A stretch of 64,000 nt of DNA from a gamma proteobacterium symbiont of Taylorina sp. (GTDB taxonomy: Bacteria; Pseudomonadota; Gammaproteobacteria; GRL18). Position 1 is the stretch's first letter; each line of letters opens with the position of its first letter. Positions 14,930-23,643 of the stretch are shown piece after piece. Made by a program: the position numbers and the translations under genes. A model generated the notes under the pieces. It had not been told where the DNA came from and did no database searches. It saw only the letters and a program-made list of their open reading frames with translations. Where the stretch lies: contig JAHXIV010000050.1 of NCBI GenBank assembly GCA_025655455.1, positions 213,095-277,094 on the forward strand. Reading direction: 5' to 3'.

Positions 14930-16282
14930 TTATTCTTTTGATATCCTTTCATTCAAATCATCAGGTACTATGAAGTAAAAACGTTTCCCTCTTCTTGTTT
15001 TTACAAGCAAGTTTAACTTGTCGGACATATCAATTAAATCTCTCCTTGCTCTTTCATATGAAATTCCATGTGACTGTTGATGTTCTTGAATAACATAACT
15101 AAAACGGGGATGTTTTAGTGCATGTCTTAATAAGGCTAATTGCCTAAAATTAAGTTTTCCACTTAGCCTGGGATTATTAATAAGTAAATGCTCAGCCTCA
15201 TTAATCCCCTTTACCTTCTTATCAAGATAGATATGTAGTTCATCAATTGCTTGATGAATAACTTCTAGTTGGTGAAGAATAAAATAAGTTAAGTCATTAT
15301 CGTCTGTTTCTGTATATAAAAAAGCTTTGCTATATTGTGCCGGTGCTAGCTTAATGATTCTCGAAATAGAAATATACTCCATAAGCCAATACCCTTCTTT
15401 AGCCATTGACCAATAAAAAAGTGCTCTAGCTGTTCTGCCGTTACCATCACAAAATGGATGATCATAAGCTAGCATAAAATGTAAAGCTATTGACTTAATA
15501 ACTGGATGGAAAAAGCTCTTTTGATTTTTATCATTATTTTGATTAGCAAAAAAACATAAGTTATTAAGTCGTTCTTCTAACTCATTAGATGGTGGTGGCT
15601 TATGTAAATATTCCTGAGACATATTATCTACAACATAGATTTGATCATTTTCAGCTCTAAACCTACCTACCGCACTTTCATCCATAGTGTTATGGGTTAA
15701 TAAAGTATGTAACTCAAATATAATTGAAGGAGTTAATGGTTCATCTTTTATCTCATTAATAAACTGCATAGCATGATAATTGTTAAATATCATTTGCTCA
15801 CTTTTATCCTTAGGATGTCGGCTTTGCCTTATCATTTCCCTGGCAACATCTCTAGTAGTGGATGCACCTTCAAGTTGGCTTGAATTTATTGCTTCCTCTA
15901 TCAATGAGCGTACAAGATAGGTATTTCTTGTTTGTGTGTTACTGATTGCTTCATTTGATTTAATTGCACCAGCAGCATACCTGTCAAGCCAGTGTAACTC
16001 CCTATGAACTTGATCAATAGTTGCAAAATTAAATGGAGAACCTTGCTTGCTTAATAATGGAATAGGTTGAGATATATTTTTTCTAGCAATTTTTACCTTT
16101 AACCACCATTGCTCACTTGAAAGTCCTTCTGGAGTAGATAAATGCCGCAATTTGTCCCAATGAAGGTATCTCCCCTTGTCATCAACAGGGCTGTTGTTCT
16201 CAAAAAAATCCGCAAGATTATCAGGGCTAGTAATAGAATCAAATAACTCATTAATATTGGGAGGTATTACTGGTATTTTCAT
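14930..16282 (-). CDS. Fic family AMP-transferase with N-terminal inhibitory motif and winged helix
   Basis: The 450-residue protein has the Fic core HPFCDGNGRTARALFYWSM at about residue 275-295, with the catalytic His, the acidic residue and the anion-binding GNGR. An inhibitory helix SSQLEGAST (S-x-x-x-E-G) lies near residue 135, so it is a class II, self-inhibited Fic. The C-terminal 70 residues (SYVIQEHQQSHGISYERARR) look like a winged helix. Such proteins transfer AMP to a protein hydroxyl. The target is unknown; no antitoxin gene is needed because inhibition is built in. Confidence 0.92.
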   Translation of the reverse strand: MKIPVIPPNINELFDSITSPDNLADFFENNSPVDDKGRYLHWDKLRHLSTPEGLSSEQWWLKVKIARKNISQPIPLLSKQGSPFNFATIDQVHRELHWLDRYAAGAIKSNEAISNTQTRNTYLVRSLIEEAINSSQLEGASTTRDVAREMIRQSRHPKDKSEQMIFNNYHAMQFINEIKDEPLTPSIIFELHTLLTHNTMDESAVGRFRAENDQIYVVDNMSQEYLHKPPPSNELEERLNNLCFFANQNNDKNQKSFFHPVIKSIALHFMLAYDHPFCDGNGRTARALFYWSMAKEGYWLMEYISISRIIKLAPAQYSKAFLYTETDDNDLTYFILHQLEVIHQAIDELHIYLDKKVKGINEAEHLLINNPRLSGKLNFRQLALLRHALKHPRFSYVIQEHQQSHGISYERARRDLIDMSDKLNLLVKTRRGKRFYFIVPDDLNERISKE

Positions 16283-16402
16283 GAATAAAACCTTATTAAA
16301 TCAACACCCTACTGTTTTTTGTATTTTTTATTACTACTTTTTAAAAAGTAGTATAACAAAAAGGTACTAATTTATAAATTAGAAAATAAAAAAAGCATCA
16401 TT

Positions 16403-16571
16403 TTAAATGACACCCTGGGATTCAGCACTGTTGGGATTTTCTTCAACAAAAACAGGTTTTGGAATATTAAATTCCAATAAATAACTATCGGCATCAGGGT
16501 ACTCAGTCCAGATAAATAAATTATTTTTACCTCCGTAGATTTTATCGTTATCAATCGGTAAAACCCATGTC
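16403..16571 (-). pseudogene. C-terminal fragment of an unknown protein
   Basis: On the minus strand an open stretch of about 55 codons without a start reads GTWVLPIDNDKIYGGKNNLF, IWTEYPDADSYLLEFNIPKP and ends EENPNSAESQGVI. The residue pattern looks like a real protein C-terminus. An in-frame TAG precedes it. From 16572 to 16861 I see no gene. Confidence 0.35.
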
Positions 16572-16861
16572 CCCTATGTTAGGATAGTAATCCCAAAGCC
16601 CTTGTTTTTGTCTATTGGATTATCCACCACAAGACTTAAATGGTAAAACAATGGGCATGGGGATTTAGGGCAGGCAGTTGCAAGAAATGCTAAAGTTTTT
16701 GATATGAGGGTTTTGATTGCAAAATGAAATAAAAATGATCATAGAGACGGTCGGCTTTTACGGAATGAACTACTGCCACAGTTTGATATCTTAACTTTGT
16801 ATTGTCCATTCCAATCATTAACTGAAGATACTAATTCCATTCTAATTTAGGATTGATACAA

Positions 16862-18010
16862 ATGAAAAAGCATCAATATCTCCATTTTATAATCACTTTT
16901 TGTTTGTTTTTTTCTCTGACTGCAACAGTTAAAGCATCCAAAGATATTTATAAGGATAAGGTCAATAACTTTGTACTAGAAGAAGTCGTGAATGGTTTAG
17001 GTGTTATATGGGGAATGGCTTTTTTATCCAATAATGAACTCATTTTTACACAAAGAAATGGTAAAGCTGGTTTAATAAATACCAAACAAAAAAAACTGAC
17101 TTGGCTAAAAAATGCACCTTCAGTTTATCATAATGGGCAAGCTGGTCTGCTGGACGTGGCTGTGCCCAATGATTATGAACAATCAAGTTGGATTTATTTT
17201 ACCTATAGTAAACAAAATGGTGATAAAAGTGCCACTACCTTGGCTAGAGCCAAACTTAAACAAAAAAAACTACATCACTGGCAAGAGATTTTAGTCAGTC
17301 AATCATTAGAAAAGAGCAACTACCATTATGGTAGTCGTATAACCTTTGATGAACAGGGACATGTCTTTTTCTCTATTGGTGATAGAGGTCATCGCTCCAA
17401 CGCTCAAAATCTATCAAACCATGCAGGTTCTATTTTAAGATTAAAACTTGATGGAAGTGTCCCAAAAGACAATCCATTTATTAATGATGGTCATGCACTT
17501 CCAGAAATATGGAGTTATGGTCATCGCAATCCCCAAGGCCTGTTTTATGATACAAAGACTCTTCGTCTTTGGTCGATTGAGCATGGTCCGAGAGGTGGAG
17601 ATGAAATCAATTTAATACTTTCTGGTAACAATTATGGTTGGCCAATAATCTCTTATGGTCAAGAATATAACAGGCCTGTTGCTGTGGGTGAAGGTACACA
17701 TAAAAATGGTATGGAGCAACCAGTTAAGTATTATGTTCCTTCCATTGCCCCTGGTAGTTTACTGGTGTATTCTGGTAAAGCATTTCCAAAGTGGCAAGGT
17801 AATTTATTTGCAGGGGCTTTAAAATTAAAACATCTTAACCGAATTATTATTAATGATAAGGCAATGGCTGTTGCTGAAGAGCGTTTATTAAAAAATTTAA
17901 ATGAACGTATTCGGTGTGTGATAGAAGGCTCTGAAGGTTGGATTTATTTTTCAACAGATAGTGGTAAAATCATAAGAATAAAACCGATTGCTTCTAATTA
18001 CAAAGAGTAA
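16862..18010 (+). CDS. Secreted PQQ-dependent aldose sugar dehydrogenase (YliI-like)
   Basis: From the ATG at 16862 the protein has a signal peptide (HFIITFCLFFSLTATVKAS) and a six-bladed beta-propeller of the soluble glucose/sorbosone dehydrogenase family. Typical segments are LGVIWGMAFLSNNELIFTQR, NGQAGLLDVAVPNDYE, GSRITFDEQGHVFFSIGDRG, GYGHRNPQG-like SYGHRNPQGLFYD, and EHGPRGGDEINLILSGNNYG (Ca/PQQ region). It oxidises aldose sugars in the periplasm with pyrroloquinoline quinone. Length (383 residues) is normal. The next two genes follow closely on the same strand. Confidence 0.9.
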   Translation: MKKHQYLHFIITFCLFFSLTATVKASKDIYKDKVNNFVLEEVVNGLGVIWGMAFLSNNELIFTQRNGKAGLINTKQKKLTWLKNAPSVYHNGQAGLLDVAVPNDYEQSSWIYFTYSKQNGDKSATTLARAKLKQKKLHHWQEILVSQSLEKSNYHYGSRITFDEQGHVFFSIGDRGHRSNAQNLSNHAGSILRLKLDGSVPKDNPFINDGHALPEIWSYGHRNPQGLFYDTKTLRLWSIEHGPRGGDEINLILSGNNYGWPIISYGQEYNRPVAVGEGTHKNGMEQPVKYYVPSIAPGSLLVYSGKAFPKWQGNLFAGALKLKHLNRIIINDKAMAVAEERLLKNLNERIRCVIEGSEGWIYFSTDSGKIIRIKPIASNYKE

Positions 18011-18030
18011 TCACTAAGGATATTATAAAA

Positions 18031-18201
18031 ATGAAAAAAACCGTGACAATGCAATGGACTAAATCAACTAAGGGTACACAAGTCTATGCCTGTAATGATA
18101 CAGAAACACCTGTATCCACTATTTACATTAAAAGAAATGCATTGCCAGATAAAGCCCCTGCAAACATTACTTTGACAATTGAATATGATGAGACTGAATA
18201 A
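18031..18201 (+). CDS. Unknown 56-residue protein
   Basis: A short gene with AAGGA 11 nt before the ATG encodes MKKTVTMQWTKSTKGTQVYA, then CNDTETPVSTIYIKRNALPD and ends ITLTIEYDETE. The pattern of alternating strands suggests a small beta-fold. It lies 20 bp after the sugar dehydrogenase and is likely co-transcribed. No family is recognised. Confidence 0.6.
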   Translation: MKKTVTMQWTKSTKGTQVYACNDTETPVSTIYIKRNALPDKAPANITLTIEYDETE

Positions 18202-18269
18202 AATCTAAGCGATAGAAATGAGTACCATGAATAAATATCCCTCTAAAAATTAAGGAAAGTAGACAGTAG

Positions 18270-18815
18270 ATGAAAGAATCAATATTTGCAGAGTTTCAGT
18301 ATTATATAAAACGAATCAATAATGCTAGAAAATCTGGTGTTTTAGAAAAGGGTGATACACTTGAAGATTTAGAAGAACGATTTAGAGTGCAGGTTGAAAA
18401 TGGCTTAGTGATGACTGATCCGGATTCACAAGAAATTTCTATGGAAATATTGCTATCAGATCTATCAGAAGATAAGAAAAAGGAATATTTATTAGAATTA
18501 AGAAAGACAGGTCACACCTCTTTTGAGATAAAAAAAGAAAAAATCACAAAATTACAAAGTAGTGGAAATAAGCAAGTTGATATGGAGCGTGCATTAGATC
18601 TAATTGTCAGTGCATTGAAGGCATCAGGTCTACGAGTACAAAAACAACCTTTAGGGATGAAAATGTTACAGGCTGCCCATGAACTCGGAGATTTTAGCTA
18701 TACTGATCCCAGTGATTTAAAACTTCTATTTGTTAATACAATTAGGCTATCAGGGCATGTTAAAAAAGCGGAGCCTCTAAGATTGGCTGAAACATTTAAT
18801 CAACTGCTTGTATAA
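18270..18815 (+). CDS. Unknown helical 181-residue protein
   Basis: The protein is acidic and helical throughout. It includes a central DLSEDKKKEYLLELRKTGHT segment and a C-terminal half, VDMERALDLIVSALKASGLR and LKLLFVNTIRLSGHVKKAEP, that looks like a compact fold. There is no signal peptide or membrane segment. I recognise no family. It lies between a small unknown gene and an ihfA leader remnant. Confidence 0.6.
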   Translation: MKESIFAEFQYYIKRINNARKSGVLEKGDTLEDLEERFRVQVENGLVMTDPDSQEISMEILLSDLSEDKKKEYLLELRKTGHTSFEIKKEKITKLQSSGNKQVDMERALDLIVSALKASGLRVQKQPLGMKMLQAAHELGDFSYTDPSDLKLLFVNTIRLSGHVKKAEPLRLAETFNQLLV

Positions 18816-18832
18816 TCTAATGAAATAAGTCA

Positions 18833-18900
18833 GGTAAAACCAGACTAGTCTGAACCAAATAATAATAGTATTAAGTAAGGCAATGGCGTTAGAAAAATAA
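18833..18900 (+). pseudogene. Remnant of the ihfA leader and first codons, copy 1
   Basis: The stretch ends AATAGTATTAAGTAAGGCA, then ATGGCGTTAGAAAAATAA (MALEK and stop). It matches the leader at about 23596-23660, where the following frame is clearly the ihfA start. It keeps the strong ribosome-binding site AAGTAAGGCA but only five codons. Confidence 0.5.
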
Positions 18901-18910
18901 AAATGGAAAT

Positions 18911-19543
18911 ATGAAAATAATCATTTATTATGTTCACGACCCAATGTGCAGTTGGTGTTGGGGATTCACTGAGACTTATGAAAAATTTATAGGAAAACTG
19001 GATGACCAATTTGAAGTAATAAGACTTCTAGGTGGGCTCGCCCCTGATAGTAATGAGCCTATGAATTATAAAACAAAAGTTATGGTTCAAAATGCCTGGC
19101 ATAAAATTGAAAGAACAATTCCCGGAATAAAATTCAACTTTGATTATTGGAAATTAAATAGTCCAAGACGTTCTACCTATCTGGCTTGCAGAGCAGTCAT
19201 TGCAGCCAGATTACAAGGTGAATTATTTGATGTAAAAATGACCAAAGCAATACAAACAGCCTATTATAAAAATGCTCAGAATCCTTCTGATATGAATATT
19301 CTGTTACAACTTGCGGTTGATATAGGGCTTAATATTAATAGATTTAAAGAAGACATTAACTCACCTGATACACAGGAAATTTTATTAAGTGAAATTAAGC
19401 AGACACATAGTTTGAAAGCCAATAGTTTTCCTTCCCTGATACAAAAAAATAATCAGTCTTTGTACATCATTCCAATAGATTATTTGGATGAAAATGTGAT
19501 GTTAAAATCCATTCAGCCGGTATTGCCTGAGATCAGGTTTTAG
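18911..19543 (+). CDS. DsbA-family (FrnE-like) thioredoxin-fold oxidoreductase
   Basis: The 210-residue protein starts MKIIIYYVHDPMCSWCWGFT. The CSWC pair is the active-site C-x-x-C of a DsbA-like thioredoxin fold, followed by a helical insert and a C-terminal strand after cis-proline (NSFPSLI). There is no signal peptide, so it probably works in the cytoplasm as a disulfide isomerase or oxidoreductase like FrnE. It is followed 16 bp later by another thioredoxin-fold gene on the same strand. Confidence 0.83.
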   Translation: MKIIIYYVHDPMCSWCWGFTETYEKFIGKLDDQFEVIRLLGGLAPDSNEPMNYKTKVMVQNAWHKIERTIPGIKFNFDYWKLNSPRRSTYLACRAVIAARLQGELFDVKMTKAIQTAYYKNAQNPSDMNILLQLAVDIGLNINRFKEDINSPDTQEILLSEIKQTHSLKANSFPSLIQKNNQSLYIIPIDYLDENVMLKSIQPVLPEIRF

Positions 19544-19558
19544 AAATAGTTCATAAAT

Positions 19559-20065
19559 ATGTTAAAGCGATTAAAAACAAAACAGTTTTGGAAAATAGTA
19601 GCTCGTGATGGCCTGTTATTAATCGCCATCTTTTATAGTTTTAACCTGTATCAAACAAGAAATATAGCGGATATTGCACCTGCTTTAAATGCTCAACTCA
19701 TTTCAGGAGAGCCTGTAGACCTAAGAAAAATGGTTAAACAAACCCCGGTTTTAATTTATTTTTGGGGGAGTTGGTGTCCCATTTGTTCTTATACCTCAAC
19801 AACGGTCACTGAGTTGTCAAAAGAATATCAGGTTTTAACAATAGCTCTTTCATCTGGCAGTAAACAAGATGTTCTCAGTTATCTTCAAGAAAATAATTAT
19901 CACTTTCCTGTGATTAATGATCCAGATGGAATAATTAGTAATAAGTGGGGGGTGTTTGCGACACCCTCTATTTTTATTATTAATAGCAATGGTGAAATTA
20001 GCAGTGTCACAGTAGGAGTTGGTAGTGCGTGGGGATTAAGATTTAGACTTTGGTTAGCTTCTTAA
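19559..20065 (+). CDS. Membrane-anchored thioredoxin-like protein (TlpA/ScsD-like)
   Basis: The 168-residue protein has an N-terminal membrane anchor (IVARDGLLLIAIFYSFNLYQ), a short linker and a TlpA-type domain. The domain holds YFWGSWCPICSYTSTTV (active site C-P-I-C) and the cis-proline at GVFATPSIFIIN. Such proteins reduce or oxidise disulfides on the periplasmic side. ScsD-type proteins give copper or oxidant tolerance. It probably forms an operon with the preceding DsbA-like gene. Its last 12 bases overlap the end of the yaeQ gene on the other strand. Confidence 0.83.
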   Translation: MLKRLKTKQFWKIVARDGLLLIAIFYSFNLYQTRNIADIAPALNAQLISGEPVDLRKMVKQTPVLIYFWGSWCPICSYTSTTVTELSKEYQVLTIALSSGSKQDVLSYLQENNYHFPVINDPDGIISNKWGVFATPSIFIINSNGEISSVTVGVGSAWGLRFRLWLAS

Positions 20066-20596
20066 CCAAACTTCTGGTTCAATACTGATGGTCTGGCTGG
20101 TATCACTCAACCAAATAATACCTTCTTGAATGGTTGCTTGTAAATCCATATTGCGAGAGACAAAACTCTGTATTGCCTCAACATCTTCAGATTTGACATT
20201 AATGATTTGTAAGTTGTTTAGTTGACTATATTGTGGTTGGTTCTTTTTCCACCAAATAGATGATTTTTGCCCGGCATGGGTAAAAATGATTACCTGTTTT
20301 GAACGCCCAAGAGATTTTCTCAACTGTTTTTCATCAATCTGCCCCAGACTGATCCATAGCTCTATTTCACCACTTAGATTTTTATCCCATAACTCAGGTT
20401 CATCATCAGCACACAAACCCTTGGTAAAACTTAACCTTTCACTGGCAAATAAGATAAAAGCCAGTAGACGTACCATCATACGTTGCTCTGTTTCAGAAGG
20501 GTGACAAGAAATAGTTAATTCATGGCTATGGAAGTAATTGCGATCACAGTTACTTATTTCCAGTTTAGCTTTGTAGATGGTTGCTTTAATTGCCAT
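20054..20596 (-). CDS. yaeQ: YaeQ family protein
   Basis: The 180-residue protein shows the YaeQ pattern: MAIKATIYKAKLEISNCDRN, YFHSHELTISCHPSETEQRM, LCADDEPELWDKNLSGEIEL, WISLGQIDEKQLRKSLGRSK, and a C-terminal EVWLRS. The family is conserved in proteobacteria and has a PD-(D/E)XK-like nuclease fold, but its role is unknown. Length is normal. It is convergent with the thioredoxin-like gene and overlaps its end. Confidence 0.93.
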   Translation of the reverse strand: MAIKATIYKAKLEISNCDRNYFHSHELTISCHPSETEQRMMVRLLAFILFASERLSFTKGLCADDEPELWDKNLSGEIELWISLGQIDEKQLRKSLGRSKQVIIFTHAGQKSSIWWKKNQPQYSQLNNLQIINVKSEDVEAIQSFVSRNMDLQATIQEGIIWLSDTSQTISIEPEVWLRS

Positions 20597-20809
20597 ATGT
20601 TTTATCCATTTTGTACTTTGAGCTCAATAAGATTATACTCTTATTATTTATAAAAAATTTGATAGATTGTCTAATTTGTGAATCCAACAATAAAAAAGTA
20701 TTGCTAAAGTGTAATTCGCCGAAGATAATGACGGGAAAGTTTTGGGTGATCGAATACTTTATCACCCCCATGTGAATGAACAGCCTTTTACTCGCTATCA
20801 AGGGATCGG
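20597..20809. other. Region with a small open remnant before the DUF1643 gene
   Basis: Between yaeQ and the DUF1643 gene the plus strand reads DGKVLGDRILYHPHVNEQPF in one frame (about 20728-20790) before continuing out of frame into the next gene. This looks like the end of another protein joined to the DUF1643 start. No complete gene is seen. Confidence 0.35.
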
Positions 20810-21256
20810 TTGTACCGCTATGTTCTATGGCGTGAATGGGATAGTAATGAGGGGACTTGTATTTTTATTGGCTTAAATCCATCCACTGCTGATGAAACTG
20901 AAGATGATCCAACATTAATATGTTGTATGAATTTTGCTAAAAGTTTGGGGTTTGGAAAGTGTGTGATGCTCAATCTATTTGCTTATCGTGCAACCGATCC
21001 AGATGAACTCAAAAAACAGGATAAACCTGTTGGTTATAAAAATAATCACTACATAAAAATACAATCAGCTGACGCAGACTTGGTTGTAGCTGCCTGGGGT
21101 AATCACGGTTCATTTTTGAAACGAGATAAGAAAGTGCTTAAATTACTCAAAGATATTCCGATAAAATGTTTTAAAGTGACAGTAAAAGGTCAACCAGCAC
21201 ATCCATTATATCAATCAAAAATAGTTAAACTGATTAGTTATGAATATAAACTTTAA
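20810..21256 (+). CDS. DUF1643 domain protein
   Basis: The 148-residue protein has the DUF1643 pattern: YRYVLWREWD, CIFIGLNPSTADETEDDPTL, CMNFAKSLGFGKCVMLNLFA, YRATDPDELKKQDKPVG and VVAAWGNHG. The family's function is unknown but its NPSTA motif is highly conserved. The start is a TTG at 20810; an in-frame stop lies about 30 bp further up, and relatives have only about ten more residues, so the N-terminus may be slightly cut. The end overlaps the next gene by 17 bp. Confidence 0.8.
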   Translation: MYRYVLWREWDSNEGTCIFIGLNPSTADETEDDPTLICCMNFAKSLGFGKCVMLNLFAYRATDPDELKKQDKPVGYKNNHYIKIQSADADLVVAAWGNHGSFLKRDKKVLKLLKDIPIKCFKVTVKGQPAHPLYQSKIVKLISYEYKL

Positions 21257-21944
21257 GTCTATACAAAAAACATGTCCTGAAGCAGAAATAATTGAATCTG
21301 TTTTATTGTTAAATTATAAAAATATACTGGAGTTAGGTTGTGGTGATGCTAGTATCACCAGGTTAATTGCGTCATCAGGAGAAGGGAGAATAATTACTGC
21401 TACAGAAGTTGATCAAATCCAACATCAGAAAAATCTACAGATTGATGATCTACACAATGTTGACTTTAAGTTAGCAGGTAGTGAGAAAATACCCGCTGAT
21501 GATAATACTTTTGATATTGTTTTTATGTTCAAATCCTTACATCATGTGCCAATAGATTTAATGGATAAGGCATTACAGGAAGTCAGACGTGTATTAAGAA
21601 CAAGAGGACTTGTTTATATTTCCGAACCTGTTTTTGATGGTGATTTTAATGAAATATTAAGACTTTTTCATGATGAAAAATTAGTCAGACAATCAGCATT
21701 TGAAGCAATTAAAAAGTCAGTAGATAATAATGTATTCAGTCTGGTGGATGAGATATTTTTTTGCTCTCCATTTACTTTCAATAACTTTAAAGAGTTTGAA
21801 GAAAGAATTATAGGAGTGACTCATACTGAACATCATTTATCAAATGACTTATATACTGAGGTAAAAAAGAAATTTGAATACTATTATCAAAAAAACAGTG
21901 GAAATTTCTTGATACCTAATCGAGTTGATATACTCACAAAGTAA
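21240..21944 (+). CDS. SAM-dependent methyltransferase (class I)
   Basis: The 234-residue protein has a Rossmann-type methyltransferase core: motif I ILELGCGDASITRLIASSGE (about residues 31-50), an acidic end of strand 2 (TATEVD), motif post-II NTFDIVFMFKSLHHVPIDLM, and a strand LRTRGLVYISEP. The substrate cannot be read; the LHHV segment and C-terminal helices resemble UbiE-like small-molecule methyltransferases. It overlaps the DUF1643 gene by 17 bp, so they are co-transcribed. Confidence 0.83.
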   Translation: MNINFKSIQKTCPEAEIIESVLLLNYKNILELGCGDASITRLIASSGEGRIITATEVDQIQHQKNLQIDDLHNVDFKLAGSEKIPADDNTFDIVFMFKSLHHVPIDLMDKALQEVRRVLRTRGLVYISEPVFDGDFNEILRLFHDEKLVRQSAFEAIKKSVDNNVFSLVDEIFFCSPFTFNNFKEFEERIIGVTHTEHHLSNDLYTEVKKKFEYYYQKNSGNFLIPNRVDILTK

Positions 21945-21962
21945 AATTATTGGATAGATTAA

Positions 21963-22469
21963 ATGCCTTTTACACCAATCCATATGGGGTCAGGAATACT
22001 GATTAAAGCCATTCTTCAAGGAAGTTTTAGTTTAATGGTCTTTGGTTGGGCTCAAATTATTATGGACATTCAACCCTTATTTGTCATATTGACTGGAGAA
22101 GGGCATTTACATGGTTTCTCTCATACCTATATGGGATCATCATTACTTGCTATTGTCGCTGCATTATCAGGTAAATATTTATCTGAGTTTGGCTTGATTC
22201 TTATTGGAGTGGCAAAGAAAGATAATCCTATAAAAATTGCATGGCGGGTTACTTTTATCAGTGCCTTCATTGGCACATTCAGTCATGTGTTTCTAGATAG
22301 CATTATGCATAGTGATGTTGAGCCATTTTTCCCCTTCTTTCTTGAAAATCATATGCTGGGAATTCTTACAATTAATCAATTGCATCAATGGTGCTTGTAT
22401 AGTGGTCTGGTAGGTGTTGCTTTGTACTATTTAACTCAGTGGCATATAAAAAAAGATAAGTATCACTAA
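21963..22469 (+). CDS. Membrane protein, YdjM-like metal-dependent hydrolase family
   Basis: The 168-residue protein starts MPFTPIHMGSGILIKAILQG and has about four hydrophobic segments. His/Asp motifs appear at MDIQPL, HGFSHTYMGS and GTFSHVFLDSIMHSD. This arrangement of membrane helices with H-x-x-x and D residues resembles YdjM/DUF4184-type proteins annotated as membrane-bound metal-dependent hydrolases. The assignment is tentative. It follows the methyltransferase by 18 bp. Confidence 0.5.
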   Translation: MPFTPIHMGSGILIKAILQGSFSLMVFGWAQIIMDIQPLFVILTGEGHLHGFSHTYMGSSLLAIVAALSGKYLSEFGLILIGVAKKDNPIKIAWRVTFISAFIGTFSHVFLDSIMHSDVEPFFPFFLENHMLGILTINQLHQWCLYSGLVGVALYYLTQWHIKKDKYH

Positions 22470-22574
22470 TGTCTTTGATTATTAAATTTTTAAAAATCAT
22501 TGGATAAGACTTCAGTTTTAATGAGAAAATAGGATATTACCGCATCACTGTCTTAATTTAGGAATAAAAATATA

Positions 22575-22913
22575 ATGTCAAAATATAGGCAGTCTCAACA
22601 AGCATCAACTGAAACTATGGATGCAGCCATGACTATTGCTAAAGGTATTCAAAAACCTAATCAGACTAAGGAGCAAACAAAAATCATTGCTCAAGGGATC
22701 CAAAAGGGTATAGCTGAATATAAAAAACAACAAAAAGGTAAAGCTCGTGAGTTGGATAAGTTAAAAAAGAAAATAATTCATCAGCAGCACAATAGTACAG
22801 CGATAGAAATATCAACTGATGAAGAGACTAAATGTAAAGTCCAATGGTTGCCGTGGACTTTATTGGTGTTCAGTTGGTTGATTATGTCAATATTTGTAAT
22901 GAGTGGGGGATAG
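22575..22913 (+). CDS. DUF2956 family protein
   Basis: The 112-residue protein has the DUF2956 pattern: a STETMDAAMTIAKGIQKPNQ segment, TKEQTKIIAQGIQKGIAEYK and KQQKGKARELDKLKKK, then a single C-terminal membrane segment (WLPWTLLVFSWLIMSIFVMS). The basic, coiled-coil cytoplasmic part and tail anchor suggest an inner-membrane scaffold. No function is known. The next gene, a DNAJ-related protein, is also a gammaproteobacterial family. Confidence 0.83.
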   Translation: MSKYRQSQQASTETMDAAMTIAKGIQKPNQTKEQTKIIAQGIQKGIAEYKKQQKGKARELDKLKKKIIHQQHNSTAIEISTDEETKCKVQWLPWTLLVFSWLIMSIFVMSGG

Positions 22914-22973
22914 CCTGTATGGGCTTGATATTTACCTTAGAACAATTCATTAGTTTTATTCAAAGTATGTCCA

Positions 22974-23573
22974 ATGAAAAATCCACTAAAACGTGCCATT
23001 ATTGAGGTATTGAGAAATGCTCATTCTCCAATTAAAGAATATGAGTTGCATGAAATTCTTGGTGGCAATGCTTTTGAACAATTTGTTGTAGGGTGTAGTC
23101 AGGACTTACAGTTGTTTAGACAACATTTTATTGTTATGAATGCACTCTATGAATTGCACCATGAACTGTTACCTCAAAATATTTTTTTACATATTTCTGC
23201 ACTTGATATCAGTATAAGACAAGTTCCTATAGGAAGTCGTTACTCAAATAACAAAGAACTCATATCTGAGTTTTATACAAATGAAGGTTTTAACAGGCTT
23301 AGTGATTATTATCTGAACTGGGATAATTTTAATAAAACCAATGATAAAGATGTAGAAAAGCTATTAAATAATTTTTGGCAGAATTATCTTATCTATAATG
23401 AACACGATGATTCATTAGCCTGTTTGAAATTAACTGCCCCATGTACTTGGCTTGAAATAAAACAAAAATATCGAGAGCTATGTCAAAAATATCATCCCGA
23501 TAAAGGAGGTGATAAATTATACTTTTTACAAATAAGGCAGGCATATGACAATCTCAAACCACTTTATTCATAA
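22974..23573 (+). CDS. DNAJ-related protein with C-terminal J domain
   Basis: The N-terminal 130 residues match the DNAJ-related family: LKRAIIEVLRNAHSPIKEYE, LHEILG, FRQHFIVMNALYELHHELL, and ALDISIRQVP. The C-terminus is a short J domain: CLKLTAPCTWLEIKQKYREL, CQKYHPDKGGD (HPD motif), QIRQAYDNL. It should recruit and stimulate DnaK for specific clients, which are unknown. Length of 199 residues is normal. It lies 60 bp after the DUF2956 gene. Confidence 0.9.
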   Translation: MKNPLKRAIIEVLRNAHSPIKEYELHEILGGNAFEQFVVGCSQDLQLFRQHFIVMNALYELHHELLPQNIFLHISALDISIRQVPIGSRYSNNKELISEFYTNEGFNRLSDYYLNWDNFNKTNDKDVEKLLNNFWQNYLIYNEHDDSLACLKLTAPCTWLEIKQKYRELCQKYHPDKGGDKLYFLQIRQAYDNLKPLYS

Positions 23574-23643
23574 TAAATAAAAGTTTATGTTACTGGTAAA
23601 ACTAGATCAATCTAAACAAATAACAATAGGATTAAGTAAGGCA

